This document shows, one piece after another, positions 11,643 through 21,731 of a DNA stretch of 64,000 nt; the stretch's first letter is position 1; each line of letters begins with the position of its first letter. Source of the stretch: Stemphylium vesicarium (taxonomy: Eukaryota > Ascomycota > Dothideomycetes > Pleosporales > Pleosporaceae); NCBI GenBank assembly GCA_004380135.1, contig QXCR01000021.1, positions 186,001 through 250,000 on the forward strand, given 5' to 3'. A program made the translations under genes and the position numbers. The notes beneath the pieces are model-generated. The model was not told the origin of the DNA and searched no databases. It worked only from the letters and a program-made list of their open reading frames with translations.

Positions 11643-12877
11643 TTAGTTAGTCTTGGCGATTTCTACACCGCCTGTAGCACCAAGTGCCTTCTTGATGTCA
11701 CCTGTCGCTTTATTAGAGGGGGATTGGAGCTACCAGAGGTGTTGAGAACTTACCGTAGATGGCGAACTGACCAGCAGTCAGGGTACCAACCATGAAGAGA
11801 CGGGCACCGATACCACCGAATGAACCACGGAGACCGAGCTCCTTGGCGATCTTGATCAAACGGCTGGTGGTTCCCTCTCCGGGCATACCCTTGGTCTTGT
11901 TAATCCTGGAGAGCATGGTGTCGGCAGGCTGGGAGATGATGGCGGCGGCGAAACCGGCCATCAGACCGGAGCCCAAGTTGTAAACGGTCTGCATGGCAGA
12001 GGAGGTCTTGCTCTTGTCGACAAAGGTGTAGACGGCCTCGTTGACCTTCTCGAAGACGACGAACTTGGCCATAGTGTAGGGAACCCTATGGGGGAGATTA
12101 GTCGCTGACAGATGGAAATTCGGGGAGCGGGGGGACATACTGCTTAAACAGGATGGGTCCGAAACCAGAGTAGAAGGCACCGACACCCTCGTTCTTGAGG
12201 ATCTTGGTGAAACCACCAACGAGACCGTTGGCAAAGGTTGGGTCACCGACGAGACGGATACGGGTGGCCTCGAGAGGGCAGAGGGCGACGTCGGCAAAGA
12301 ACTCGGCTACACCGGCGGAAGCGAGGTAGACGGCAGTACGGTTGTTGGAGGCGGTCTCGTAGCCGACCATGTTGATGGCCTGCTGCTTGAAGAACTCATA
12401 ACCACCGAACTTGAAGGCACCCTGGAGGAAGTAACCAGCGGCGGTGGGACCGAAACCAGTCCAGACGGCGCCAGCACCCTCGTTGGCAATGGTTTTCCTG
12501 AAGCCACCGATGAGACCAGTGTTGTAGGTGACGGGGTCAAGTTGTATCCTGGTCTTGACGCTGCAAAGGGAGTTAGCTTGGCATTCTGTCGTCATTTTCG
12601 ATACGCTGTTCTTTGTCGCCAAAATGTGCGAAAAGTGCACTCAGCAGCCATTGGCATTGACATTGCCGTCGGCGGCATATGTGGGGGATGGGCAAACGTA
12701 CACATCGACGGGTGTGAGGGCACCGTGGGTGACGGAGCAGCAGACGGCACCGGCGAAAGCGAATCGCGCGTACAGTCCCAGACCAGAGGGCGCAGTTGGG
12801 TCCGAGGCGCCAATCTTGGCCTTTGCGGCGTCGACCTTGGGCATGCCGGTGGCGGTGGGAGGGGGAGAGGTGGCCAT
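11643..12877 (-). CDS. MIR1: Mitochondrial phosphate carrier
   Basis: This inner-membrane carrier imports inorganic phosphate with protons for ATP synthesis. Exons (minus strand) are 12877-12702, 12560-12141, 12085-11754 and 11701-11643, giving 328 residues, normal for the SLC25 family. Three repeats of about 100 residues are visible, each starting with a signature: TPVDVVKTRIQ (first, spanning intron 1), CPLEATRIRL (second) and QPADTMLSRINKT (third, in the short PxD/S form typical of phosphate carriers). The short acidic-free N-terminus (ATSPPPTATGMP) is as in fungal members. The last exon encodes only a tail ending GVEIAKTN. MIR1 and PIC2 are close paralogues; the signatures fit the phosphate carrier class, and the split between them is inferred. 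Confidence 0.93.
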
Positions 12878-13389
12878 TTCGCTGGTATGGATGGTAGAAG
12901 CGAGGGGAGTGGAGTGGAGAGTTGGTAGTGGTGAGGATGTGCAAAACGGAGATTAGAGAGCCGCGATAGTTGGTGAGAAGTTTTGTGCTTGGCGCAGGAC
13001 CCGTTCTTTCCCGACCGCAATCCGGATATCCGCCCTCATCGGCATTCCTCCATTCACATGGCCGTGTCTAGTGCGTGCTCAACGGGTTTGGTTAATCCCG
13101 CAGCCGACGAATTTATCCTCCAGCATCAACACTTTGTACAACATTGCGGCAGTAATAGACTTATCATGCTGAACGGGCTCAGTCTTTTACTTGGTCTCTT
13201 TTACTAACCAACAATAGCTGTCGCAGAACAATCCCACCCCAATCCAACACCGCCATCCAAGCAAAACATCTCACGTTACGGATTTCCCTATCGAGGACCG
13301 ACTGACAGCCGCCCAAGCTGAAAATAACCAGAAGAACATACGTCATCGTTCAATAAGAGACCCGCCAACACTAACCAACGAAAGTGAGC
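12878..13389. promoter_or_regulatory. Upstream region of the phosphate carrier gene
   Basis: This lies between the start of the minus-strand carrier gene and the end of the next minus-strand gene. A CT/AG-rich run just upstream of the carrier start is typical of fungal core promoters. No gene is seen. Confidence 0.4.
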
Positions 13390-15054
13390 TCAACTCAGCC
13401 GCACAGGCCCAGCTTTCTCCACACTCTTCCCCATCACCACTCCATGCAAAAGGACTTCATCGACATCCATCCCCAAATTTATATCCACGTCCAACCCGCT
13501 TTTCGCATTGTCACATAAGCCCGATTTACAACAGAATGCCAACCCCACAGATTTCTCCAACTCTCTATTTTTTGTTTCGCCAGACTCACACAGCGCCCCC
13601 AACTCCGCTTCCACACCACTCAAACCCGTCTCTTGCATTAACCTCGCCGTATCTCGATCATCTAATCTAGCCTTGAACTTTTCTTCCTTATCGCCCTCGA
13701 GCCATGCGCCGCTGAACTTGAGCGCGCGTATTAGAACACTATCGTGGGCCGTGCTGATCTCATGGAGTGAGGTGATTGTTGAACCAATTGTGGATTCTAG
13801 AGCTGAAAAGCTCTCTTCGAATTTGGTAGAGAGAAAAGCGTCAGTAGCGGCATGGGCGTCGAGGAGTGAGAGGATCGCGGCGATCCAGTCGGGTGGTCCA
13901 AGATGCGTAGATACACTCTGCTGTGCAACTTGAAATATCGTCAAAGCGAGTAAATCGTCCAACTCTCTCCTTCTCAACTCCTTACGCGCATAGTCAATCT
14001 TAGCCAAAGTATCCCGCCGCGCCTTTTCCGCAATCTTCTCGCTGTGCGCCTTTTGCTGCTTGACACGTCCCACCAACCCCATCTGATCCCCCTCTCGAAC
14101 CGCCTTTTCCCTCCTTCCCTGAACCCCATTCCTCTTCTTCTCATGCTCAAAACGGTCATGCAGCAAATGCTCCCAAACCACGACTTTGTAGCTTAAATAC
14201 ACCAAATTCACCTCTTCAACACCAGCACCACCACCATCTCCTCCAGCGCATACATGGGCCAACATCACAACCAGCAAATCGCACACATCCTGCTTCCCAA
14301 AAGCCCTCGTCTCAGGCCGATACGCGTGAACAGCATGCAGCAGCCGCTGTCTCGAGGGCTCCAGGATACCATTCTGAGCACTCTGATTGTACCGCTCTGA
14401 ATCCGTGTCGTCGGAGACTATACTCAACACGCGCTCGGCAGCCCTAAGCCGCCACTCTAGCGCTATGACCAGATCTTGCAGTGTGGAAAGCGTTTCCTCG
14501 GAGCTCCGGCTGCAGGCGTGTTTGTTCCAGGTGAGGAGCACTTGCTTCATGTCGTCGTATGACTCGTGTGTATCGGGTAACAGGGCTTGTGTTCGTAGGG
14601 GTAGGAGTAGATCTTCGATGACGATGTCGCGTGGGCCGTGGCCGGTTTTGAGGCGAGATAGTAGGGTGGTGTTCATGCCTGATTCTGTGCTGCGCAGTTG
14701 CGCAGCTAGTTTCTTGTATCGCTTGTATGAGGACTTTTCTCTGAGAAGGGAAATGCGTGTGATGCCTTTCCTTTGTTCCTCGTGGCATAGCTCGTCTAGC
14801 CAGATTTTCATATCTCCTAGATTGATATCTGGAACCGAGGTTTTTTCCTTGAACTGCAGCGATGAGCTCGTTGTACCGTTCTTCTCCCACGTAAATTCGA
14901 CATCTGAATCCGAGTCGTCTTCTTCGCTATCGTCAAGGTCATCGTAATCAGCTGTATCTGCTTCCGCTCGGCGAAACCGCAATATCAAACGCGCAAGAAT
15001 TAACTTTTCGCGTTGCCGTCTTACATGCGGACCTTGAGACTCTGCTCCGCGCAT
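13390..15054 (-). CDS. Conserved-looking intronless protein, function unknown
   Basis: This is a single open frame of 554 residues with no stop or likely intron. It begins with a basic segment (HVRRQREKLILARLILRFRRAE), followed by a strongly acidic stretch (DYDDLDDSEEDDSDSD, about 37-52). The rest is helical, with a charged, coiled-coil-like region around residues 310-365 (QQKAHSEKIAEKARRD, then ARKELRRRELDDL). There is no signal peptide or membrane segment. I do not recognise a named domain. The composition suggests an intracellular, possibly nuclear, scaffold-type protein, but that is only inference. It lies tail-to-head with YSH1, both on the minus strand. Confidence 0.7.
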   Translation of the reverse strand: MRGAESQGPHVRRQREKLILARLILRFRRAEADTADYDDLDDSEEDDSDSDVEFTWEKNGTTSSSLQFKEKTSVPDINLGDMKIWLDELCHEEQRKGITRISLLREKSSYKRYKKLAAQLRSTESGMNTTLLSRLKTGHGPRDIVIEDLLLPLRTQALLPDTHESYDDMKQVLLTWNKHACSRSSEETLSTLQDLVIALEWRLRAAERVLSIVSDDTDSERYNQSAQNGILEPSRQRLLHAVHAYRPETRAFGKQDVCDLLVVMLAHVCAGGDGGGAGVEEVNLVYLSYKVVVWEHLLHDRFEHEKKRNGVQGRREKAVREGDQMGLVGRVKQQKAHSEKIAEKARRDTLAKIDYARKELRRRELDDLLALTIFQVAQQSVSTHLGPPDWIAAILSLLDAHAATDAFLSTKFEESFSALESTIGSTITSLHEISTAHDSVLIRALKFSGAWLEGDKEEKFKARLDDRDTARLMQETGLSGVEAELGALCESGETKNRELEKSVGLAFCCKSGLCDNAKSGLDVDINLGMDVDEVLLHGVVMGKSVEKAGPVRLS

Positions 15055-15562
15055 GTCTGTAGCACCTATCGATATTGCTACTGAGTCTCGCTATGTCGTA
15101 TCAAATGGTCTTTTTAAACAGGTCCAGCATTGCAAGGAAAATAAACATCCCTGCATGAATGTGGACGCTGCAGATGTCACTCGAATTCGCGTCACACATC
15201 CAAGAGGCATTGAAGTACGCATAGTGTGAAGTAGCCACTCTCCCACCCCTCTTCCTTTTTAGTCACCATTCTTCTTGTCTGCTTTTCGTGTGCATGTGAA
15301 CAATTTTGGTGGTAATGTTATAGAAAATGCTCTGATTCTTGGATAAAACCCCATTCAATTCCTACTACCCATACTTTGTCTAACACCACCAAGACCCCTC
15401 CCCCAAGGGTGAGAAACGGACCAAAAAGTTGTAAAGGCCAAGGAAAAGAACCACTCTCCAGACCTCATCATCATCGTCATCACGAAAAAAGATAACATCC
15501 TCCTACCCTAAAACACCCTTGAACATTGTTCCCTCCCAATCTCGTGCTTGTATATCTTTGCC
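15055..15562. other. Spacer between two minus-strand genes
   Basis: This contains the 3' untranslated region of YSH1 and the promoter of the 554-residue protein gene. No coding region is seen. Confidence 0.4.
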
Positions 15563-18500
15563 TCATGACCAAAGTCCACTGACTGTCTCAACACCCCTTT
15601 CAACTACAGCCTTTACCCTCGCTCTGAGCGCATTGTTGCTGCACTCGACGTCCAGATCCTCGAGCCAGACCTTGGCAACAAACTTGTCGAACTTGATCTC
15701 CACGCCTGGTACAGGTATACCCAAATGATGCAATCGCTTCAGCTCCAACTTGTCATCCGTAGATAGTTGGTCATCTGCGGAATACCCATTTTCGGGAGGA
15801 TTGGCAGCGACGCTTAAGGGCCCTTTCGGGGAGTTGGTGGCGTCAGGTGCTGGAGCGTCGGGAGAGGGCGTGTCGGCATCTGTGGTGGGGGCCGGTGTAC
15901 CGTTTGTGGTGGCGGTCGTGGTGCTGTTGCGAGGGAGGGTAATGGGACGGACTGCTTCTTCGCCGAATTGTGCTTCGAGGAATAGGAAGAGACGGGCGAG
16001 CCGTGTAGAGGGGTCGGGAGTACGGTGCGGGTGGGGGGCTTGCTTGAAGCGGTGGGCGAATTTTGTGGCGGAAATATCGTCAGATGGTGGTGAGGGGGCA
16101 TGGCTGTGAGAGTGTTGCTTTGAGGATTCTGTCCAAGGAGGTCAGTGGGGGCAAGCAATGGAATGGGGTGAGGAAGACTTACGCCGCACGGCTGCTGGCG
16201 AGGATTCTACCGTGAAGAGCACAGCTAGAACGGCATCGGCGATTCCGTCGTTGATTACGTTACCTTCCCATTCGACTTCTACTCTTCCACCGTTCTTGAC
16301 CAGTACGCCTACGCAGTCCATGACAGTGAACTTGGTCTCTGTTCGATTGACCTCTTCATCTGCCTCTTCCTTGTGTCCGTTCTCAGCGCCATTCATCTTG
16401 CCGTCAACAGCTGCGTCAGTGAGACGGGACTCTTTGATGGCGCCAAAAGTGCCCTCAAGCGCCCATCGTATCAAGTCGATACCCGCAGCAGATAGGGTAA
16501 GATGTTGGCGACAGAGGATGGTCGTAGTCGTCAACCCAGCATACTCCTTCAGATCCTCGGGCGCCATGAGACTAATCTTGAAATCGTTCTGGATCAGCAC
16601 GCCACTGATCATATCTACCCTTTCTCCTTCCGACTCTTGCTTGACTCCCTCGTGATCGGCTTCGCTGCCGCCAGGAGTCAACGAGCGGGGCATTGGCGGT
16701 GCTATGGAGGCAAGCTTTCCGACAACCTTTGCGATCTTATCGGTTTTGAAGGGAATGCGTAGTTCTTCACAGTTTGCGGGCGAGTAGATCTTGGTGGGAA
16801 TGGTTTTCTGAGCGTTGAAGGAAAGGAGCTTTGACTTTAGGCGCGTCATGTTACCCTTTTCGCCGTGAACGAGGATCTAGCATGGGGTTAGCATCTACTG
16901 TGGAGGCAACGTGTTTTAGTGCACTTACAACAACAGGTGCAGCAACTTCCTGCACAAACTCCATGTTTTCTTTGCCGTCGACGTGGGCAGCGAAACTGTA
17001 CTCTTGAACTGTGCATCGTCGGGGTATCATAGTCTGCTCGTTCTCCCGCTGACCTGGTCGCCGTGCCGAATTGCTTGCCCGTGTCATGATAGCAGGGATA
17101 TGGTCGGGCTCGTGGACGATCTGCTTCGCCATTGTACCTTCGACAGAGTAACCTGTGATGATGACTCCATTCCTGGGATCCGGTGCCCATCGTTCGAGCA
17201 GCTCACGTGAAGTACCTGATTGCATCATACCGGGTGAAGCCAGCATGACACAGCCGCCCAAGTCATCAAAACGTTCCAAGCTTTTGAGTGAACGGACAAA
17301 CTTGAAATCCCAGGCTCCGCGGCGGCCAGTATCTCCTGCTGCTTCAGCCTCTGCCATGCGCTCAGCAAAGAGACGCTTGATGTTGTCGTTCATGGCTGAA
17401 ACGTATGTTTGGTAGACCTGCATACACTTTCGCGCTAGACTCGAGTTGTAGTAGATGGGAATCTTTTGAACTTCCGGATGCTTGCTCCAGTATTCGTCCA
17501 AGATGAGGAGAAGTTCCTGGGCACGTCCTAAAGCGAAGACGGGAAGAAGGGCGCGGCCACCACGATTGAGGACGTCGGTAATGGCCTTCATGAGCTGTGC
17601 TTCTCGTTCAACGCGTGGAGTATGCATTGAGATACCAAATGTAGACTCGGTGATGAGGACATCAACTTTGACGCCTGATGGCACGGAGGCTGAGACCAAA
17701 TGTCGGTCGTCTTCGCGCGAGTAATCACCGGTGAACAATATCTTCAAGCCTGCAATCTCCATGAGAAACATGGCTGCTCCGAGTACGTGGCCTGCGGGGT
17801 ATGGTGTTATACGTACCCCGGAGACAGTGTGTGTGGTATAAAAGTCGATGGACTCGATCATGGGATACGTATTGAGATGGTCGGCTTCGGTATACATCTG
17901 GATCTTGGTCTCAGAGTTGCTCGACATGTTGCCGACACGGACAGAGTCCTGAATGAGCCATTTATAAATGGCTTTGGTTGGGTGCGTCATGAAGACACGG
18001 CCCTTGAAGTTGGTCTTCGCAAGGACGTAGGGTAGAGATGCGGCATGGTCGACGTGGAAACTAGCCTGGGGTCAGCCTATTGAACGACGGCCAAGGGATC
18101 AAAGACGAGGTCGGGTGGGAGGGGAATGGCACATCATCGAAGTCGAACGGGGAGGATGCAAATAATATTCCATTGATAGTGATATACAAGTCGCTGAAGC
18201 GCGAGTGCCCAATGTGCGCTCATGGCCCGACTCCAGTGATGCGCCGAACCCCAACTACCACAACAAGCAAGATGCGCGTATACATACTGTGATATTAGTA
18301 GCACGTCTACGGTGCTTAGATCGAAATCGTCGTAAAAGGGCATGGCGGACAGGCCTTCGTGTGCGGGATGCATACCGGCATCAAGCTGTCCCTTGTTAGC
18401 ATGGTCGCCTTTCCGTGTCTGAACTGTGTATGCCCACCATGACTGTCTTGCCCTTGTACTGGATGATGTGACATGACCGCCCGACCTCGTTACCGCCTCC

Positions 18501-18587
18501 AAGGCAGAGGAACATGAGCTCATCGGAGGGGTCTATTGGGTCGTCGTCTTCGGGCGCCATGGAGGCTGCCTTTCTCTTTGCTGCCAT
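15563..18587 (-). CDS. YSH1: Cleavage/polyadenylation endonuclease Ysh1 (CPSF73)
   Basis: This is the zinc-dependent endonuclease that cuts pre-mRNA 3' ends before poly(A) addition, within the nuclear CPF complex. Exons (minus strand) are 18587-18438, 18385-18288, 18060-16929, 16876-16183 and 16128-15563, giving 879 residues; yeast Ysh1 is about 100 residues shorter. The metallo-beta-lactamase core has CLGGGNEVGRSCH, then the motif 2 signature HFHVDH at 83-88, which is assembled across intron 2. The beta-CASP domain includes GRALLPVFALGRAQELLLIL and the GYSVEGTMAK segment. FAAHVDGKEN is the expected FSAHVD-type motif with its histidine. The C-terminal CPSF73-100_C region ends at 15563. An acidic, Thr/Pro-rich insertion near residues 745-800 accounts for part of the extra length. 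All introns keep frame. Confidence 0.95.
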
Positions 18588-19098
18588 GGCTGCAAGATTC
18601 GAAGCGCACGTGTTTTAACGAATATAGGTGAGGTGAAAGTTGAGGCTACGGAAGGTGGTGGCCAAAAGGACGCGTCGGAGCTACAAGCAATCGATTCAGT
18701 CGCGCTTCATTAGTCAGAGGGTTAGTGTCGCGTAACAATCTCGCGCATTGGCGGTACAAGGCAAAGGTGAAGGCGATGTGAGTGTTGCGTGTCGAGGTCG
18801 GGCAATGTAGTTGCCCAGGTGTTGGATGCCCCCGGGCCCGTTGCGGCCCTCTTTGTCTGGCGCGTCGGTGCCAAGGCCTAAGCTAGTGCGTCCCGTCATT
18901 CCAGACGCAACTTCCTCCGCTCTCTGCACCGACTCTTGACAATTATCGACGCGCCGACCAACGCCACCACCGCGACTGCACCAGAAAGACACGAAACATC
19001 GCCGACTTGATCGCCTCGACAATCGCCCATTCCCGGATGATACGCGGATAAGACGGTATCAGCCCGCGCAACTCCCCACAGGGGACGAGCTGCCCATC
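18588..19098. promoter_or_regulatory. Divergent promoter region, YSH1 / TAF4
   Basis: These 511 bases lie between two divergently transcribed genes of basic mRNA synthesis and processing. A shared regulatory region is inferred from position only. Confidence 0.5.
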
Positions 19099-21028
19099 AT
19101 GTCCTACAATCAGCAGTACCAGCCACAGGGCCAGCAACCGCCGCCGCCGCCGCCTGTACAGACGCAGAACCTGAATCACTACCAGCAGTCGCCGACAGCC
19201 TTGTCCCCGACCATGGGCAGCGGCATTCCCCCAAATAAGCGGCAGCGACTGTCGCCGAATCCGCCATCGCCAGCGCCATACCAGTCGCCGTTCGGCATGC
19301 CTGGCGCGCCCACCTATCCTTCCTCGCCGTATGCCAATTCTCCGCAGACGCCGGGCTACCTCTCGCTACCCACGTCGCCTGCCGCTATGCAGCCTCCGCC
19401 CTTCCACCAGCCGCAGCCCTACCAGCAGCCAAATGGACAGCCGGCCGCGCCACAGGGCTCTATGCCTCCCCCCAAGGTTCCCTATAGCAAGGCAACCGAT
19501 AATTCAGAGCTAGAAAAGGCGAATGCGCGAGACCTGGACGTGAACAACATCAGCGATGTCCTTACTGGATCAGGCATTGACCTGCGCGCTGAGGAGGACA
19601 ACCTGTTGCAGAACTACAGGAGTTTTAATTCGCAGGCTTCCGGGTCGACAGCCTCACCCCACGGCAGCTTCAACAACTGGAGCCAACAGCAGAGCCATGG
19701 CGCATACCAAGGTACGGGTCCACTCAGCCAGGAAATGACCAAAGAGCAGCACGAAGCAGAATTCATCAGGAAACACGAACAGGCTGCCCGAATTCTGAAC
19801 GAGTCTGCTCAACAGCCCCTCAACGACCCGTTCCTCTCAGCGAGCGTGCTTAGGCATCGCATTGCAAAGCGCGGATACGAGCACGGTATTCAGATCAACG
19901 TAGATGGCCTGTTCGACAAGATCCCAGACAAGGGCCAGCAGGAAATCACACGTACGCAGACGGGCGCAAATGGCGAACAGATCATTGGTCTAGAGGCCGC
20001 CAGCTTGCTCAACCAGAACGCTCCGCTTGTGGAGATCCTGACATTGATCTCACTCGCTGCTGAGGAGCGCGTGCGCACTTTGGTGGAGGATTCCTTCGCC
20101 CTGTGCCAAGGTCGCCAGAATACTTCTGATGGTACCATCCCACCTCAGATGCTCGACATTGCCGTTGTAGACGAAAATGCACAGGAAAAGATGGTGGCGC
20201 CAGCCAACATCTTGAAGACACCGTGGGAAGCAACCGACAGCGCTGTCAGCCTAACTGCGACAGCAACAAAGGGTTGGTCGGTCTTGATATTTTCCAACGC
20301 AGCAGCTAACAATCTCAGGACCTCCCAATGCAGCACGTCTACCTACTCCTCCAAGCGAAGCACCTCCTACACCACAACGGACATACCAAAACGTCAACCA
20401 CGTCGCAAACGCACTTACGAAGCGCGTCAACGACGATTACAAATGGGAGCAAGAGCGACTCCGCAAGCGAGCAAAGCGGCAAGCAGGCGCTTCAGCGTCA
20501 TCAACAGATGCACCAGCCATACCAGTGCCGCTACCAGAGCCCGTCACAAAGAAGGCACTGGCAGCAGCCAAGAAGCAAAGCCAATCCGACGTTGTAGTAT
20601 TCGGCAAAGCCAACGAAACAGCCAGCATGGCCCTCGGCGGCAAGAAGAAGAAGTACTCCTGGATGACTGGCGGAGGCGGAGGCGGAGGCGGCGGCGGCGG
20701 CGGTGCTGGTGGAGGAGGCGGAGGAGGAGGTTCCGCATCAGGCGCATCAACACCACGACCAACTGCCGCATCAGGAGGCAGCGGCAGCGCAACGCCCGCA
20801 GCCCAAGCCCCCGAAAAGGCTCTCCTAGGCCGCAAGCGCAAGTTCGGCGACGCCATCGAACAGACGGAAACCGGCGCGGGGATCCAACTCCGCGACCTCA
20901 TCCACGTCCTGGAGAACGACGGCAAGGAAAAGAAGACGCTTACGCTCATATTGGCTCGCATGAAGAATACGGATAGGGACGTTAAGCCAGAGGTTAATAA
21001 GAGTCTGCCTGCTGTCTCTCGCGTATGA
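19099..21028 (+). CDS. TAF4: TFIID subunit TAF4
   Basis: This is a core subunit of the general transcription factor TFIID; its histone-fold pairs with TAF12. Exons are 19099-20272 and 20319-21028 (46-nt intron, GTTGGT donor), giving 627 residues. The first ~130 residues are Pro/Gln-rich and disordered, with PNKRQRLSP as a possible nuclear signal. The TAF4 domain starts near 146 (DVNNISDVLTGSGIDL) and includes the histone-fold part (NDPFLSASVLRHRIAKRGYE, then ASLLNQNAPLVEILTLISLAAEERV). After the intron come a helix-rich DYKWEQERLRKRAKR segment, a 21-codon almost pure Gly tract, and the conserved C-terminal IQLRDLIHVLENDGK block that lies near the end of TAF4 proteins. The first ATG is well placed after a long leader. 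Confidence 0.92.
20669..20731 (+). repeat. GGN trinucleotide tract encoding poly-Gly in TAF4
   Basis: There are 21 codons, all Gly except one Ala, made of mixed GGC/GGA/GGT codons, inside the second TAF4 exon. It separates the helical middle from the conserved C-terminal block and is likely length-variable. Confidence 0.9.
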
Positions 21029-21731
21029 ACAAGACACATACATCTATCCAAAGTTAACAAGATGAGAAAATTTTCTTTTTTTTCCTGCATTCCATCAGCG
21101 TTGGCGTTTCAATGGGATGAAAGGTACTGGGGCGGAGGACAGCAGAGAGGACTGACCGGAAACTCGTGTGTGGATGGATGCTTTTTCTTTTTCTTTCTCT
21201 CCTCGTTTGCATCATATCCCAAGGGCTGGGGTAAACCTCTTTTCACCCCCATTGAGTTGGAGGATTTCTTCCAGATTTTGTGCTTTTTTATACGAAAAGT
21301 TTAACATGAGGGGAGAGGAGGGCGTTTTTCAGTGAGCCAGCCCTTGCTCGCCTTGCACAAACAATAATACCCATAAACATCTGCAACTGCAACATCACGT
21401 CCATGCACATCACAAACAGAGATCTTTGGTGAATAATATAAAATTTTCGACTTATTTGTGCAAACATTTCAAAATATATAATAAAAGGGGGTGGGGTATG
21501 CTGTATGTGAAAAGATTTCCACCAGTTGAAACCAGAAAAAGCTAATAAAAGTGAGGAAAGATGGTGCGTAAGAGAGAAGGAGGGCTAACAAAGCATAAAG
21601 TTTCTCCCTCAATCTAATCCAGTTGTATGTAAGTGAGTAATTCCCTGAAGAGAACATTACGCTTGAAGAGCGACTTTTGCCACATACACACACATATCCG
21701 TGTCCATTATGCCAAACGAAAAAAAGCATAA
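21029..21731. other. Convergent 3' spacer, TAF4 / Hsp70-like
   Basis: T-rich and A-rich runs (for example around 21070 and 21180) suit 3' untranslated regions and polyadenylation. No gene is seen. Confidence 0.45.

Noticed and set aside
16158..16655. Plus-strand frame opposite YSH1 exon 4
   Set aside because: It is an antisense shadow; the minus strand is the conserved CPSF73 C-terminal region.
20437..21090. Minus-strand frame of 217 codons opposite TAF4
   Set aside because: It is an antisense shadow with poly-Pro from the GGN tract; the plus strand has the conserved TAF4 domain.
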